From positions 648,889 to 712,888 of the forward strand of contig VZSE01002207.1 in NCBI GenBank assembly GCA_013398275.1: DNA of 64,000 bases. Reading direction: 5' to 3'. Positions 1 to 12,544 of this stretch are shown here, piece by piece. The position numbers and the translations under genes are program-made. Positions within the stretch are counted from its first letter, which is position 1. Each line of letters starts with the position of its first letter. The stretch comes from Promerops cafer. Lineage: Eukaryota > Chordata > Aves > Passeriformes > Nectariniidae. The notes under the pieces are model-generated. The model was not told the origin of the DNA, did not search any database, and worked only from the letters and a program-made list of their open reading frames with translations.

Positions 1-171
1 AGAAGCCCCCCCCCCCCCCCCCCCCGCCCCCCTAATTTTAGGTACATTTTGCTCCTTAGTTTTCCTCTCACTGCTTTTGGACATCCCTCAGCCATGAGCA
101 CACTCACACCCCTCACAAACCACACGTTCTGAGGCAGGGATGGGGCTCAGAGACAGGCCTTGTTTGTCTTC

Positions 172-300
172 CTTTGTTCAGTAACTCTGTGACCTTGGAG
201 GTATCCATAGCTAATTTGTTAAGAAAACAGCAACTTTGCAAACTTTGGAAACTTAGTTCCAAAATCTGTGATTAAGAAAGGGAGCTGCTGCTGGCCTTCC
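172..300. repeat. Copy A of a duplicated segment next to an N gap
   Basis: About 128 bp, nearly identical to 373-499 (one extra T, GATTAAG versus GATAAG). Both copies run into the same TTCTC microsatellite. Confidence 0.85.
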
Positions 301-353
301 TCCTCTTCTCTTCTCTTCTCTTCTCTTCTCTTCTCTTCTCTTCTCTTCTCTTT
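301..353. repeat. (TTCTC)n microsatellite, first block
   Basis: About ten pentanucleotide units, then a degenerate CT-rich tail up to the N at 372. The same array recurs at 499-558. Confidence 0.9.
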
Positions 354-371
354 TTTTCTCTTTCTTTCTCT

Positions 372-372
372 N
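372..372. other. Single N, assembly gap
   Basis: Ambiguous base between two near-identical flanks, next to a pentanucleotide microsatellite. Confidence 0.8.
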
Positions 373-499
373 CTTTGTTCAGTAACTCTGTGACCTTGGA
401 GGTATCCATAGCTAATTTGTTAAGAAAACAGCAACTTTGCAAACTTTGGAAACTTAGTTCCAAAATCTGTGATAAGAAAGGGAGCTGCTGCTGGCCTTC
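373..499. repeat. Copy B of the duplicated segment next to the N gap
   Basis: Direct copy of 172-300 beginning immediately after the N. Confidence 0.85.
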
Positions 500-558
500 C
501 TCTTCTCTTCTCTTCTCTTCTCTTCTCTTCTCTTCTCTTCTCTTCTCTTCTCTTCTCT
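499..558. repeat. (TTCTC)n microsatellite, second block
   Basis: About eleven to twelve units, ending at CTGTTTAAGG, where unique sequence resumes. Confidence 0.9.
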
Positions 559-3404
559 GTTTAAGGCAAACCAACACTTTGATTTAGTTTCACAGTTGCT
601 CTCAAGGTATTACAGTAGAAAATGGACATCCAAACATGCTTTTCTTCCCTGTGGTTACAAAGTGACATCCCAGCTGCACCAGAAATAAGGATGCTGGGGA
701 CAAAATATTGAGCTGTACTTAATCTGGGCAATAAAATATAGGAGCAGGTCAGTGCTTAATAAAGAAGTTGTTGGGGTTTTTTTCTCAAAGAAGGGGAAGT
801 AGTTTGACATGAGTGTGTGACACAGAAGTAGAACTGAAAAGTTCCCTGTTGTTCTTCACTTATTAACAAAAATTCTTTTAAAAAGTTACTCCTAATGGTG
901 ACTACATTACTTGAGCTCTGAGCACACCAGCAAAGCAGTAATTAAGTCTATTTTTCCTTCCATATGTACAAATGAAAAATAAATGATATATTTTGGAATC
1001 TGCTTTTTCACATGGGCAAGTAGAAGTTTTTTGTGGGACTTGTCAGTGCTATGGCCCTGAGGGTGTCCCCCTTCCTGGGGGTTTGCTCAATTGGGGTCAA
1101 GGTCAGCTTTGAGATAGGTCCAGCGTGACCATTCCTGCTTCACCCTGTGCTTCCCCATGGACTTGTTGGGCCATCTGGGCTCTCAGCTGAGCCTGCCACT
1201 GTCCCCTGCTTGCTTTGCTCAGGTGTGTTGGGCTGTGCCTGTGACAGCCAGGCCACCCTGGTGTCCTCACCTCTTCCACCCATCCCACCTCGCTGCCACT
1301 CTCAGTCCCCAGCTTCCCTTCCCTTCTGGACCAGTCCAACTCTGCCATCTCCTGAGAGCAGGCCCACACCTCGCCATGGTGGGCAGGAATCCTGCACTGA
1401 TTCCCTTTTTTTTTTTGTGATGCTTTCAAAATTTAGAGACAGGCACTGTGTGGGCAAAGATGCTGTCATTCCACTGAAGCAGCCTGGCTCTGGTCCTCTG
1501 GAGCTCCAATAAATACAAGAGAATAGCAAAGATGCACCTGCAGCTCTGAAATTTCTGCACTGAACTCTGAATTTAGAGAGGAAATGCAACGTGTGCTGGC
1601 AGAGGTGGTCTGCCAGGTCTGTCCAAGTTCCTGAAGCAGCAAATAGAGAATCATATAAAAAATAACACAGGGTTATAGGCACAGGGAAGGAGGAAATCAG
1701 TAAAACCAAAACGTTCGTGTGTGCTTGGAATAGTGTTGTTCAGCTCCCACTGAGGAAAGTGGCTGTTTAAGGGCAGGGCTCGTGCTCAGGGAGGGAATCT
1801 GCCATGTAAAAGAGGTTAATGGGGAAAGGCTGCGGTTTGGAGAGTGTTGTAACGAGAGAAATCACAAGAGGGGAGTGTTGTGCAGCACTCCAGCGCCTGC
1901 AATTCCCACAGCACTGACCCCGTGCCATAATCCAAGTTTATTTTACCAGAGGAAGATACAAAAGTCACCGCTTGCATCTCTTTTGACAGCAGTAACATTT
2001 TTCTCCGTGTGAGACAAGGATTTGTCGTGTCAAGATCAATAAGCAGGAGAATTGCCATCTCCACCTCTGTAGCTGTGTTGAAACCAAGTGCGAAACGACA
2101 GTGAGAGAGATTTGACAGGTTAAAAAAAAAGAATACAAACCAGAGATCTGTGAAGGATGAGTCAATCATGACAATATTTATTTCATTTCTTGGCCTTACC
2201 TCTTTTCTTCATCCTCTAAGTGAGTCTTTGATCTCTGACTGGGAGCTGGCTGCTCTTTCCCTGTCTACTGTCAGTGGCAGGAAGAAATCATGACTCAGCA
2301 GGAGCAAAAGGTGTGTCCATAACTTCATTCTCCTTCTGATAAGGTGCTCTTAAGCTTTTCAGGAAGAGTTTTTTACTGTCTGCTGCCCTGCCAAGACTCC
2401 TTTTACTTCTCCCTGTGTCCTGAGAACACAGCGCCCTTCAGTAGTGTTGGAGAAAACAATGCAAAGAGCAGAGAAAATCTCTTTCTGTCAAACCCAGGTT
2501 TGATGTGTGCTTAGAAACCCAGTGAAAATGCACTTAAGAGCAGAGATGCTGCTTCGGAGATGATTTCATGGAAGAGGATTGACTCCACTGTGCCTGGCAG
2601 CTGGCCTGGGAAGCTGATGGGGAATGATGAATTTCAAATGATGCACTGCCCTGTGGATAGCTGGAGACAGCTCTCCTCTTCCCAAACCTTTATTGAGAAC
2701 AGGGAAAGAAGGAAGAGTTTGGGGGAAGGTGCAAGTGTGACTTGCAGGAAAGCTCAATTTATGGCTGCAAAGCTGATGCTGGCAGCTGATCTCAGCTGGA
2801 CCCAGCTGCACTGGGAGAAGGCCCTGGCACAGCAGGGAGGGTGCTGTGAGAATCAGGCATGTCTGCCTTTCTCATCCATCATTGTTCCCTGCTCCCAGCG
2901 TTGCACAAGGAGGGATTTGCACTTGGGCAAGCCAATATGTTGATCTCCTTGCATGAACTGCTCACCCACACACTCTGACCCATCCCACTTCATTGTGTGA
3001 AAGGGAATTCAGGCCTTCTTCCCTGTAGTAACACCCATCAACAGTGTCAGGCTGGGTCTGACCACTTTGGCTGGGTTTGGTTTAGAGCTGTCAGGGAGAA
3101 CAGTTACAGCACATTAAAAAATCATCTGATGCTATAAGCGAGCTTGCTGAAAGCTGTACAATAGACACAGACCAAAACTGTAGTGTTTTGAAAAAAAATC
3201 AAACCAAATCCAAAACCCAATAATAATCTGCCTAAAACTGATTAAAATACCATGCAGCAATTTAGGTCATTAAACTATGATCATCTTTTTAGAATGTCCT
3301 CTGCTAGTGCCTGATTTGCTGATAGATTCCCTAAGGTATGAAGTATTTGGTGAGTAAGTACCTTAAAAAACTGAAGGTGAGGATGGAAATTCAGTAAAAA
3401 ACGG
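559..3404. other. Intergenic, no gene recognised
   Basis: Mixed unique sequence. 1.05-1.5 kb is CT-rich on the plus strand and carries several overlapping chance frames. No conserved peptide or clear transposon was recognised. Confidence 0.6.
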
Positions 3405-3830
3405 GAGGGTTGAAAGGAGCTAGGGAATTACAGACACATCAGTTTACCTTCAATTTCCTGAGAAATCCTGGAACAAATAATCAAACAATTTGTAAGCATG
3501 TAAGAGAAGACAAGGAGATTAGAGACAGTCAACATGGATTTGTCAAGAACAAATCATGTCAAATCAACCTCATTTCCTTCCATGGCAGAGTAACAGGCTT
3601 TGGGACAGAGGGGAAAACAATCAAGTTGTGAGTCATGACATTAGTTAGACTTTTGTTGGGAAAGACATGAGCAAGACAAGGAAATATTGTAAATATGGAG
3701 TTACAAAGAGCTGAGTGCAAAGTGTTTCAGAGATTCACCAGGAAGGTGTAAGAGATGTGTACTGACCAGGAGAATTCTGAAAAATGTGACCTGTGTGGGC
3801 AGTGAAGTCCTGTAATAAACTCCTAGAGAG
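3405..3830 (+). mobile_element. Ancient CR1/L3-type LINE reverse-transcriptase fossil
   Basis: Broken frames show NYRHISLPS, EILEQIIKQ and DSQHGFVKNKSCQINLISF. These resemble the RT block of CR1/L3 elements around NSQHGF.KGKSCLTNL. Stops and frameshifts are present, so it is a dead copy. The ends are approximate. Confidence 0.65.
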
Positions 3831-5585
3831 GGTTATCATAGAAAGCTCTCAAGACCAAAAATCACTCAGCTGATCCTGTCCTGTTACACAGGAACAGAGT
3901 AGAGAAGGTTCTTGAGGTCTTTTTTTACTCTGCTTCTATTAAAACCCCAGTCCTATAATAATCTTTGATTGTCAAAAGGAGATTTTACACCACAGAATCG
4001 TGTGTGCAACAGGAAGCTCAGGCCATATCACTCACATTAATGTCACTGGCAGAGCACTGAAAACAGAATTAGCAAAGCCTTTTGTGACTGCCAATCTAAT
4101 TTAGTAAAAGTTATGTTACCTGAGTATTCATCAGTGTTCCAGTGTAAAGTGATGTACGAAACTGTTGCTTTCTTCTCTTATTTGGCACTACAGGGACAAA
4201 TTCCCCTTTCAACAGGATTCCCTCAGGGAGCAGAGGGAAAATAGCTGGCCTGGGAAGTGAAGCTCCTGCTTGCTCCACACCACTCTGCACCAGTGCTGGG
4301 CCTGTCAGTCTCCCTTCACCGTGGCACAGATATTTGAGATAACTAGAAACAAGCTCCAAAGTGCTGCAGGGAATTAGGCAACTTAAAACACCATCCTTGC
4401 TAAAATTTATTACTGTGCATGCATAAACCCATTTTTATGCACGGTACATCCAGTCCTGGTATTTTACTTGGGACTGTTCATGACCTTAAACTTAGATGTG
4501 GGTTTAAGTGTATTCCTGGCTGGGATCTCATCGTTTTGCCTGGATTTTTTATTCTTCCATTCACACTGAATCAATTCCTGATGCCACTGAACAATAACTC
4601 AGCTCTGGTTTCCCCAGGGGAGGAATTCAGCTCGTAGTGCCTATTCTACACTGAGGCTCAGCTGGCTCATGCAGGGCCAGGGATAGGCAGAGGTATTTTG
4701 CTTTTGGGAAGAAAACCCAAGTTTCCACACTCCCTTCTCAGGCAGAAAAGAGCTGCCTGCAGTGCTCAGAATAGTTCAAGGGAATTTTTTTAATGGTTTC
4801 AAAAATATCCTCCAAGTGAGCCTTGGCAGTGTCTTCTGCACCACCTGCTACTGATACTCTGGAAATCAGGAGTGGCTGAAGGAGGATGGAATAGAAGTTC
4901 CCCGGGAATGTCACCTTTGCACTTGTTTTGATGCTCAGAAAAGCCAAAGAAAAATAACAAGGCACTTTTTGCTCTGAAAGCTTTTACTCTGTTCTTTCTC
5001 TCAAAAGTCTGACTGGGGAGGTTTTAACCACAAAGCTTCAGGACAGAGGCTGTTTCAGAGATCCTTGATTCCTGGATGATCTCTGGATGTTGGTTTTGCT
5101 CTGTGCATACACAGAGTGACCATCTAGCACAGGCAGTGCAATGCATCTGCCCAAAACATCAGAGGTCTGGAACACGAGCCTGGTGAGGGCAAAGGGCAGC
5201 TGGGAAGTTGGGAAGCTGAACTTTGTGTGTTTTGTTGGCTGAGGGCATGCTTGGATGGACAGCAGCTGTTGGATATTGGTCACACTGGATGTGTGAGCTG
5301 GGCACAAGATTGTCAGATCCTTCATCAAGAACAAGGTTTCCAGATATCCCATGCAAACCTCGAAACCCAAAGGAGTAATAAGTGTGAGTGGAAAAGAAGA
5401 AATGCTCAGAAGTCAGCCTAATTCAAGGGGTAGAGAACTCAAACCTCTCCTACAATTACAAATGGGAGCACAGGTTTGGATCCAATTCGGTCTGTGCATC
5501 ATTTCCACATTTTCAGGTACTGGTAGCCAGTGTAAGTACTGAAAATCAGGGATGGCACAAGGTGAGCTCTTCTTGTGCCTGTGAA
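3831..5585. other. Intergenic, no gene recognised
   Basis: Unique-looking sequence with only short chance frames. Confidence 0.55.
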
Positions 5586-5830
5586 CCATAGAGTGGCCTG
5601 GGTTGGAAGGGACCTTAAAGCCCATCCAGTTCCAATCCCCTGCCATGGACAGGGACACCTCCCACTATCCCAGGTTGCTCCAAGCCTCATCCAACCTGGC
5701 CTGGAACACTGCCAGGGATCCAGGGGCAGCCACAGCTTCTCTGGGTGTGCCAGGGCTTCACCACCCTCATAGCCAAGAATTTTTTCCTAATATCCAATCT
5801 AATCCTCCTCTCTGCCAGTCTGAACCCTGC
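5586..5830 (-). mobile_element. CR1 LINE 3'-end fragment
   Basis: Plus-strand text GGTTGGAAGGGACCTTAAAG, CCATGGACAGGGACACC, TTGCTCCAAGCC and GCCACAGCTTCTCTGGG is the reverse complement of a CR1 3' end. Confidence 0.92.
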
Positions 5831-8315
5831 TTACACTACATGAGAACAGTCTGGCTTAGGCCATGGATTGACCATTTTTTGGCACAGAGATGTGTGATTT
5901 TGCAGTGAGATCAGGAATTGCAATTTCCTGATGCATGAGGGGTGTCCAAGTGTCTGCATCAGGACTGGCTGGGCACTTTGGCACTATAGATGAGTGTTGG
6001 ATGCTGCAAGACACTGGTCCCAGCCACACAGAACTCCCAAATCCTGTGTCTGCAGGCTCACAGCCCAGCTGAGCTCACTCCAGCCCCTGCACTGAAGGAT
6101 CCTTGATTATTGCCTAATTTGAGCCTGGGGACTCAGCCATAACGAGTGGGTGATTGAATGAATCATGCCTCGCTTTCTCTTCCCCAACACAGCAATTCAC
6201 CCACATTTGTTCATTACTCAGACTTGTTTGCCAAATAATTTATGCACATAATTTTGGGGTCGGTAATTCATTCACATGCAGCCTGGGTGAGTGTTTAGCA
6301 ATTGAAATGAGAAAGTCAAGATGTTTTGTTTGGGCTCACAAGTTTTTGTTTCTTGATTAAACTCTCCAAACTGTGTTGTAGGGGTGACTGCTCGTGTCAG
6401 TGAATTCAGAATGTAATTTCTGCATTTACCCTCTAATGCACACATACATTCATGATGTCTTCACTTGCTAGTAAACACGTTGATTGCAAAATCTGTGAAA
6501 GGAGAATACCAAAGGAGCCTAAATTAAGCTAATAATTTAAAACAATGAAACATATGGAAAACTAACCTGTTGTGTGATCTTTTAATTCTGTGCAAAAGAA
6601 AAAAGGCTACACTGAAATCTGGCCAAGAAGTAAAGTGATAAAATGAGTACTGGATGCTTTCCAGCATCCTCTGAAATGTTCAGGGTAGAAAATGTCAAAC
6701 TGCTTGAATTTGAATCTTTTAAAGGGAAAAAATAAGCATCAGAAGTGTAACCAAGAAATCTCCTGGATGTGGTGATACTTAGCAGAGGAATGGAAAGTGC
6801 TAAATGTGGCACCGGATTTTAACACTGGTGTGTCATGATGGAAATCCACAACTCATAAATCCTTCTTGGGTACCCCAGTTCTGGTTCCTTTATGGATGTG
6901 GAGGGGATATATGTACACATGTACATACAGGGGGGTGGCAAAAGACTGTAGAGAAGGTGGAATTGGGAATGACAAGTTAATGTGTGTTCAAGAGAACCAG
7001 AGGGAAGTAGCAACTGAGAGCTTCCAACTATCTGCAAGTATTTGGCTCAGGAAGTTCCCAAGAGGAAAATTATTGAAGGCTGAGAGAGTATCAGAGGAAA
7101 CATCACTTTGTGCTCATCCTGCTCCTGTACTTTTCCTAGATGTCCTCTTTGGCCAGTGCTGGAGACAAGACAAAAAGCGAGTGTGGGTCGGATGAGTCTG
7201 GATCAATGTGGTTGTGGAGCTGGGAGAGGCAGGAGGTGCCCTGGAAGCCACAGCCTGACTGCTCTTCTTTCTGTAGCAGGCAAACTGGCAGGCATCACCG
7301 GGGATGCTTGGATATACTGGAGACTGTGGAAGATCAGTCACTGCAGAAAGATTTTTAGCAGTTTTATTGCAACCATTTTTAAAAGAAATTACTTTGTTAT
7401 GGTGTAAGATGAAAGCCCTGTCAGGGATTTCTAATTGTTTAAAGAAAGGAGAGAAAATACAGAAACAATGGTCATTTTTCACTGCAGAGAGGTTATCAAG
7501 CAGGATCCCCTAAAGGTCTGGATAAATTCTTCAGGAACTGACCAGAAAAGAAGGGGATTTCTGAGGTGCCACAGCTTGCTGGTATCACACAATTACGTGG
7601 GATGGTTTAACCTAAAGATTTGTGTCAAAAGAAGAGAATGGATCCCTACTCCTGGTGACTGTAGGTAAACTCTAGGGAAATTCTGTCTTGGTAAGTCCCA
7701 GATAATAACCATGGGAAAGAGTAATTAACCATATGTATGTAATCATAGACCCTGATGGGTATTACCTGCTCAGGAAAGAAATCTGGGTGGCAGTATCGAT
7801 AACTCCATGGAGAAAAGAATTTAATTCCCTGCAAAACACAAGAAGATAAATAAACCACTAGGCAGAGAAGGGAGAATCTGTGTCCTAATAATTTTATTTT
7901 TTTTTTAAATACCATCAAAATTACTAATAGACTTTAAGTAGCCAGGTAGCTCCCAAAATGTTCTCTGCTCTCATATTCTCATAGTATGAACATTCACATG
8001 TTCCAGCCTCCCACGTGCAAGAAAATGCCATGTCAAGAACAATGGAGAGATAGGGCTGGTCAGTGGTCCCATTTTGGAGCAGCCAGCAGTGACCAGGAGG
8101 TTCCTTGGCCTTCAGATGAGCAATGTGTCAGCTGTGAGCACTTTTGGAACCAGGTGTTTGTCCTGGCTGTCCTCTTTCTCCTGGATGCTGTGCGGAGCCA
8201 TGGCCGTGTCCAGGCAGGCTGGTGTGGATGACAGCTGCTGGCAGAGTTGGGTCTTCATCCTCAAATGGAAGATGACAGGGAGCTGCTGGGTCACGATCCG
8301 CTCACACAAGCAGGA
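5831..8315. other. Intergenic, no gene recognised
   Basis: 6120-6560 is a repeat-free AT-rich block with several homeodomain-like ATTA cores, and may be a conserved non-coding element. The remainder shows nothing assignable. Confidence 0.45.
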
Positions 8316-8836
8316 GTCGTGATGGTTCCTTAGTTGGTCTCAGGGTGCAAAAAACAACAGACAGGGGGAATTTCAATTTAAATCATAATAATAATGCACC
8401 CTTATTATAGTGCCCACACCACGGTAATGCGATAGAAGGAGAGAGAGAGAAAAGAGCAAAGTATAGGAGGAAACAGATGGGGAGGGGATGTAGATACCAC
8501 AGAAGAGACAAAGTCCATCCTGGAGGCCGTCCGCTCCGAAGACGCGTCTTCCTTCAGTGGGGAGATCTCACTTTGGTTAGTTTGGGGTGTCTTTTTATAG
8601 TGTTTAGGAAGCAAGGGGGGTAGCTGGCCAGGCAGGGAAGAAAGATCGACAGGAGGCTGGTTGGATGGAAGGCAAGTACAGATTGCTCTCCTGAGGTTAG
8701 GAGTCCTTGTTCGGGACACCGAAGTGCGAAGGCTGTAATTTCCTCAAGAATGTGATCAGGCTGATCAGCTTCCTGTGAGCACACCACAAACCAAGCCTTG
8801 GCAAGCATCCACCTCAGCCAGGCCAGAACCCCTACA
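8316..8836 (-). mobile_element. Probable solo LTR of an endogenous retrovirus
   Basis: Read on the minus strand, the block starts TGTAGGGGTTCTGG. It has a TATA-like ACTATAAAAAGAC, a CT-rich stretch, an ATAATAAGGG polyadenylation-like site, then a T-rich tract followed by GCACCCTGAGACC near the 3' end. This layout is that of an avian ERV LTR. No internal gag, pol or env reading frame adjoins it, so it appears to be a solo LTR. The exact 3' boundary and target-site duplication could not be fixed. Confidence 0.5.
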
Positions 8837-9616
8837 CAAAACCCCTTGGGGTCTCAGTCCTTGTCCATGACGAGGGTCTCAGTCTCTGTCCATGACAAGG
8901 GTTGGGAGGCATAGATAGGGAATCTCTGACCATCTCTTACATGCTGCCAGCCCCAGTCCATCTTCCCCACCACCTCTGCTGGGAGGGAGATCAGCTTCCC
9001 TCCAAGCCCAAGATTTGGCAGCTCGGTTTGATTCCTTTGGTGGCTCCCAAACAGCTCCATCCAGATGCCCAGGGATGTGGGAGTGCTCAGCTCCATCCAG
9101 ATGCCCAGGGATGTGGGAGTGCTCAGCTCCAAACCAGATCTCGGCCCCTCGCTGGGAGCCCTCCAGATGGAGCTGGGTGCTGGGGAAACTCCCAGCCCTG
9201 TGGAGTCAGCAGTCACTGACATTGGTCTGGACGTGAATTTAAAGGCTCAGAGCTTTGCTCCCAAGCCCCTGCACACAAACCCCTCCGTGTTGGGCCTTGC
9301 AGCTGGTGCTGCCCATCTGTGCAGAGGGAGAAGCCATCAGCACTGACTCACTGCTCCACCACCTCCTGCTTTTGGCAGGAACCGGCACAAGCAGACTCAG
9401 AGGACCCTGGCAGAACAGAGCACTTGTGGTGAGGGGCAGGGGTGGATGCTGAAGGGATGTGACATCATGCTCAGAGCAGTCATTCCCAGGTAAGTAAGTG
9501 ACGTCCATGGTCCTACATGGACTCATGGAATCACTGTGAGGGCTCAGGGACTCCCTGCGTGGACTCACTGTGCCCTCAGTGAGCTGATCTGCTGGAGGGC
9601 AGGAAGGTTCTGAGAG
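8837..9616. other. Intergenic, includes the 36-bp tandem repeat
   Basis: Moderately GC-rich sequence between the LTR and the long CR1. A further CAGTCCTTGTCCATGAC/CAGTCTCTGTCCATGAC near-duplicate occurs at 8853-8899. Confidence 0.5.
9052..9131. repeat. 36-bp tandem repeat, about 2.2 copies
   Basis: Units beginning CAGCTCCATCCAGATGCCCA start at 9052 and 9088, and a partial unit starts at 9124. The two full units are identical, which suggests a recent duplication. Confidence 0.9.
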
Positions 9617-10404
9617 GGATCTGCACGGGCTGGATCCATGGGCCAAGACCAACAGCATGGGGCTCAACAAGGCCGAGGGCTGGGTCCTGCACCTGGGTCA
9701 CAATACATCCCATGGAGCACTCCAGGCTGGGGCAGAGTGGCTGGAAATCTGCCCGGCAGGAAAGGACCTGGGGCTGCTGGAGACAGCAGCTGAACTTGAG
9801 TCCAGATGTGCCCAGGTGGGCAAGAGGTCAGTGGCACCTGGCTCGAATCAGGAATAGTGGTGGTGACTGTCCCCCTGCACTGAGCACTGCTGAGGCCACA
9901 TCTCCAGTGCTGTGTCCAGTTCTGGGCCCCTCAGTACCAGAAGGACATTGAGGGGCTGGAGAGTGTCCAGAGAAGGGAACGGAGCTGGGGAAGGGTCTGG
10001 GGCACCAGGAGAGGCTGAGGGAGCTGGGGAGGCTCAGCCTGGAGAAAAGGAGGCTCAGGGGGGACCTTGTGGCTCTGCACAACTCCCTGACAGGAGAGGG
10101 CAGCCAGGTGGGGGTCAGGCTCTTCTCTCAGTAACAAGAGAGAGGACAAGAGGAAATGGCCTCAAGCTGCATCAGAGGAGCTTCATGTTGGTCACCAGGA
10201 GGAATTTCTTCACAGAAGGGTTGTCAAGCATTGGAATGGGCTGCCCAGGGAGCTGATGGAGTCCCCAGTCCTGGAGGTGTTCAAGAAATGATGGGATGTG
10301 GCATTGATGGCTCTGGTCTGGTTGACAAAGTGATGATCTATCAAAGGCTGGACTCAATGATCTCATAGGTCTTTTCCAACTTTAATGATTTTGTGATTCT
10401 GTGA
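9617..10404 (+). mobile_element. CR1 LINE, about 790-bp 3' portion
   Basis: The longest CR1 piece in the window. It runs from CTGCACGGGCTGGATCCATG through GCTGGGTCCTGCACCTGGG, GTGTCCAGAGAAGGGAACGG and GCCTGGAGAAAAGGAGGCT to GTCTTTTCCAACTTTAATG and an ATTTTGTGATTCTGTG tail. It is 5'-truncated and has no intact frame. Confidence 0.95.
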
Positions 10405-10639
10405 AAGCAGAAACACAACAGGAGTGAATTTTCAGATCAGTTTGGCTGGCCAAACAAAATGTCTACAGGCACCAACTCCTAGAGCTGGACTAAACACCCT
10501 TGGCTCCCTTTACATGCACTGAAAGACACTTTTTAATCCTGCAGTCCGTGTTCATCTCACACTGAGTGAATTTCGGATGGTCTTGCCCTAGAAATGCATA
10601 TTCATAATAAAGAACCTGAGTAACCAGCTCAGATCATGG

Positions 10640-10740
10640 AAATACAGAATCATTAAAGCTGAAAGGGACCTCTGAGGTCATCAAGTCCAACAATTAACGC
10701 AGCACTGCCAAGGATGGAGTTAGGACATCTCTTAAAGAGC
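10640..10740 (-). mobile_element. CR1 LINE short fragment
   Basis: ACAGAATCATTAAAGCTG followed by CATCAAGTCCAACAATTAAC and AGCACTGCCAAGG matches the reverse complement of another CR1 subfamily. Confidence 0.75.
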
Positions 10741-12544
10741 TGGGAGAAGAACCTCACCCTGCAGATGCAGAGACCCATCTCCAGAGTTTTTCTGCTTTAA
10801 GGAGCCTGAAAATAAAAACATCCTCGAGGCAGAAAATCCCTACCCAGACATGCAACAAAAGACTGCCTGCTCCAAAATCCTCATCCTTCTCTCCAGCCAA
10901 GAGTCATGGCTGGTCCTTAAAGAGGGGGGGATCCCGTGTGGGTAGGAGGGCAGCGCCAGGACCTTCTCTTGCAGAGGAGGAGAGTTTTTAGCATCATCCC
11001 AGCTAAGGGCTCCTATTTTCCCAAAGCTGTGGTGCAGGCACACTCTTGTGGCTGCACGGAGCCAGTGCACGCTGCTCGAGGCCAGCTCCGCGCCCGCAGC
11101 CCGCAGGAGCCCGGGGGGCTTGGCGGCTCGGCCGAGAAGGCACCAGCTCCTTCACTCCACCCACAGCGATCCAGGATGCTGTGGCAGCCCCCAGGATGCT
11201 CTCAGAGCCTTCCTGAGTGCTTTTATGCAGCTCTGGCGCAGAGCAGGGTGTGTGCCCTGAGGCAGTAAATAATTTAGCACTGCGGATATTAACGCTGTGC
11301 CGCGGGAATGAGCCTGGTTCTGGGAAAAGGGACACGCCAGCTGCTGGGCTGGGGTGCGGGTTTGGGGTCCCCACTCCATTAAGAGTTACGGGATTCGTGT
11401 CACCCCACACAGGGCATCCTGTATGACTTCATTGATCCTGGGAAGAGGCTCTTGTTTATCCTGGGAGCTGCCTCCTCGTCCTGCCCAGGTGAGCAGCTTT
11501 GGATGCTCTCTGTCTCCCACCCTGCAGCCTTGGAAGTTGGCTGCGGGTGCTGGATCTCCTCTGCCTCTGCTCTTTGGGGTTTTGCTGAAAGAGCAGCAAA
11601 ACCCTTCCTTGCTGGCAGCCTCGGTGAAAGCTCATGAGCCCTGCTTGTACTGAGTGAGGAAAAAGCTGGTTGCAATTGGCTGTGAAAATCAGAATGTCAC
11701 CAAGTGGTGCTGAAAGTGGATTTTTTTCCCTTTCCCTTCCTTGTTTTTTTTTTTTGTTTTTTTTTTTTTTTTTTTTAATTCCCTTTGCTGTCAGGACACA
11801 CAGATCTCATCCAGGAGGCTCCACTGTGCGTTGTCTGAGGTCCTGGTGTCCAACAGAGATGCAGCGTCAGTGACCCCACTGAGTTCTTCATAGTCTGAGC
11901 AAAACCTCCTTTTCCCCTATTTTTGGGAGTGCCCAGAGTCAGGAGGTTTCCCCTTGTTTTTTTCCCCCATCTCCTCACCTGCTTCCAGCATGTCCCTGCC
12001 CCCTGGAAGACACAAAGGCTGTGGCCCTGCTGTACCAACTCCACGGGCTGTGCTGCTCATCCAGACTCTGCTTCCCAAAAATCATCTCAGTGTAGCTCTG
12101 ATCTGTGGGTTTCAGAGCAGGCTGTGTAAGGACAGGGATCCCTGAGACATCCCTGAAAGAAGCTGTCTCATGCTGCCAGTCCGAGCTACATAGGTACATG
12201 AAAAGAGAGAAATGGATGGGAAGTAACTGGGATTGAAGTGGAATTACAAATGCCAGCATCTGTTGTCTGCTTTGGATGCATTGAAATACATACTTCAACA
12301 GCAGGTTGCTCTCTGAGACATCCTGGGGTTGTTCCCGTGTATTAATCCCTTGTTCCCATTCTGCCCTAACACTGGAGGGATCATTTGAGAAATTTGCATT
12401 TAAAAACCACCCCCAAAACTGAACTACCCAAGTCCAGGCCTGAAGTGTTTGGTGGGGCTGTAGGACAGGGAAGTGTTTGAACAAACACTGGGTCAGTGCC
12501 TTGTGATGAGACTGTCAGAAAATCCCTGAGACCCTGGATCCTTG
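10741..12544. other. Intergenic, no gene recognised
   Basis: 11040-11300 is moderately GC- and CpG-rich, with no supporting gene model. A T-tract lies at 11742-11777. Confidence 0.5.

Noticed and set aside
272..577. 101-codon Arg/Glu-rich minus-strand ORF
   Set aside because: Translation of the TTCTC pentanucleotide array across an N; not a protein.
9912..10256. 114-codon Gly-rich ORF
   Set aside because: Lies entirely within the CR1 fragment, which is decayed and 5'-truncated.
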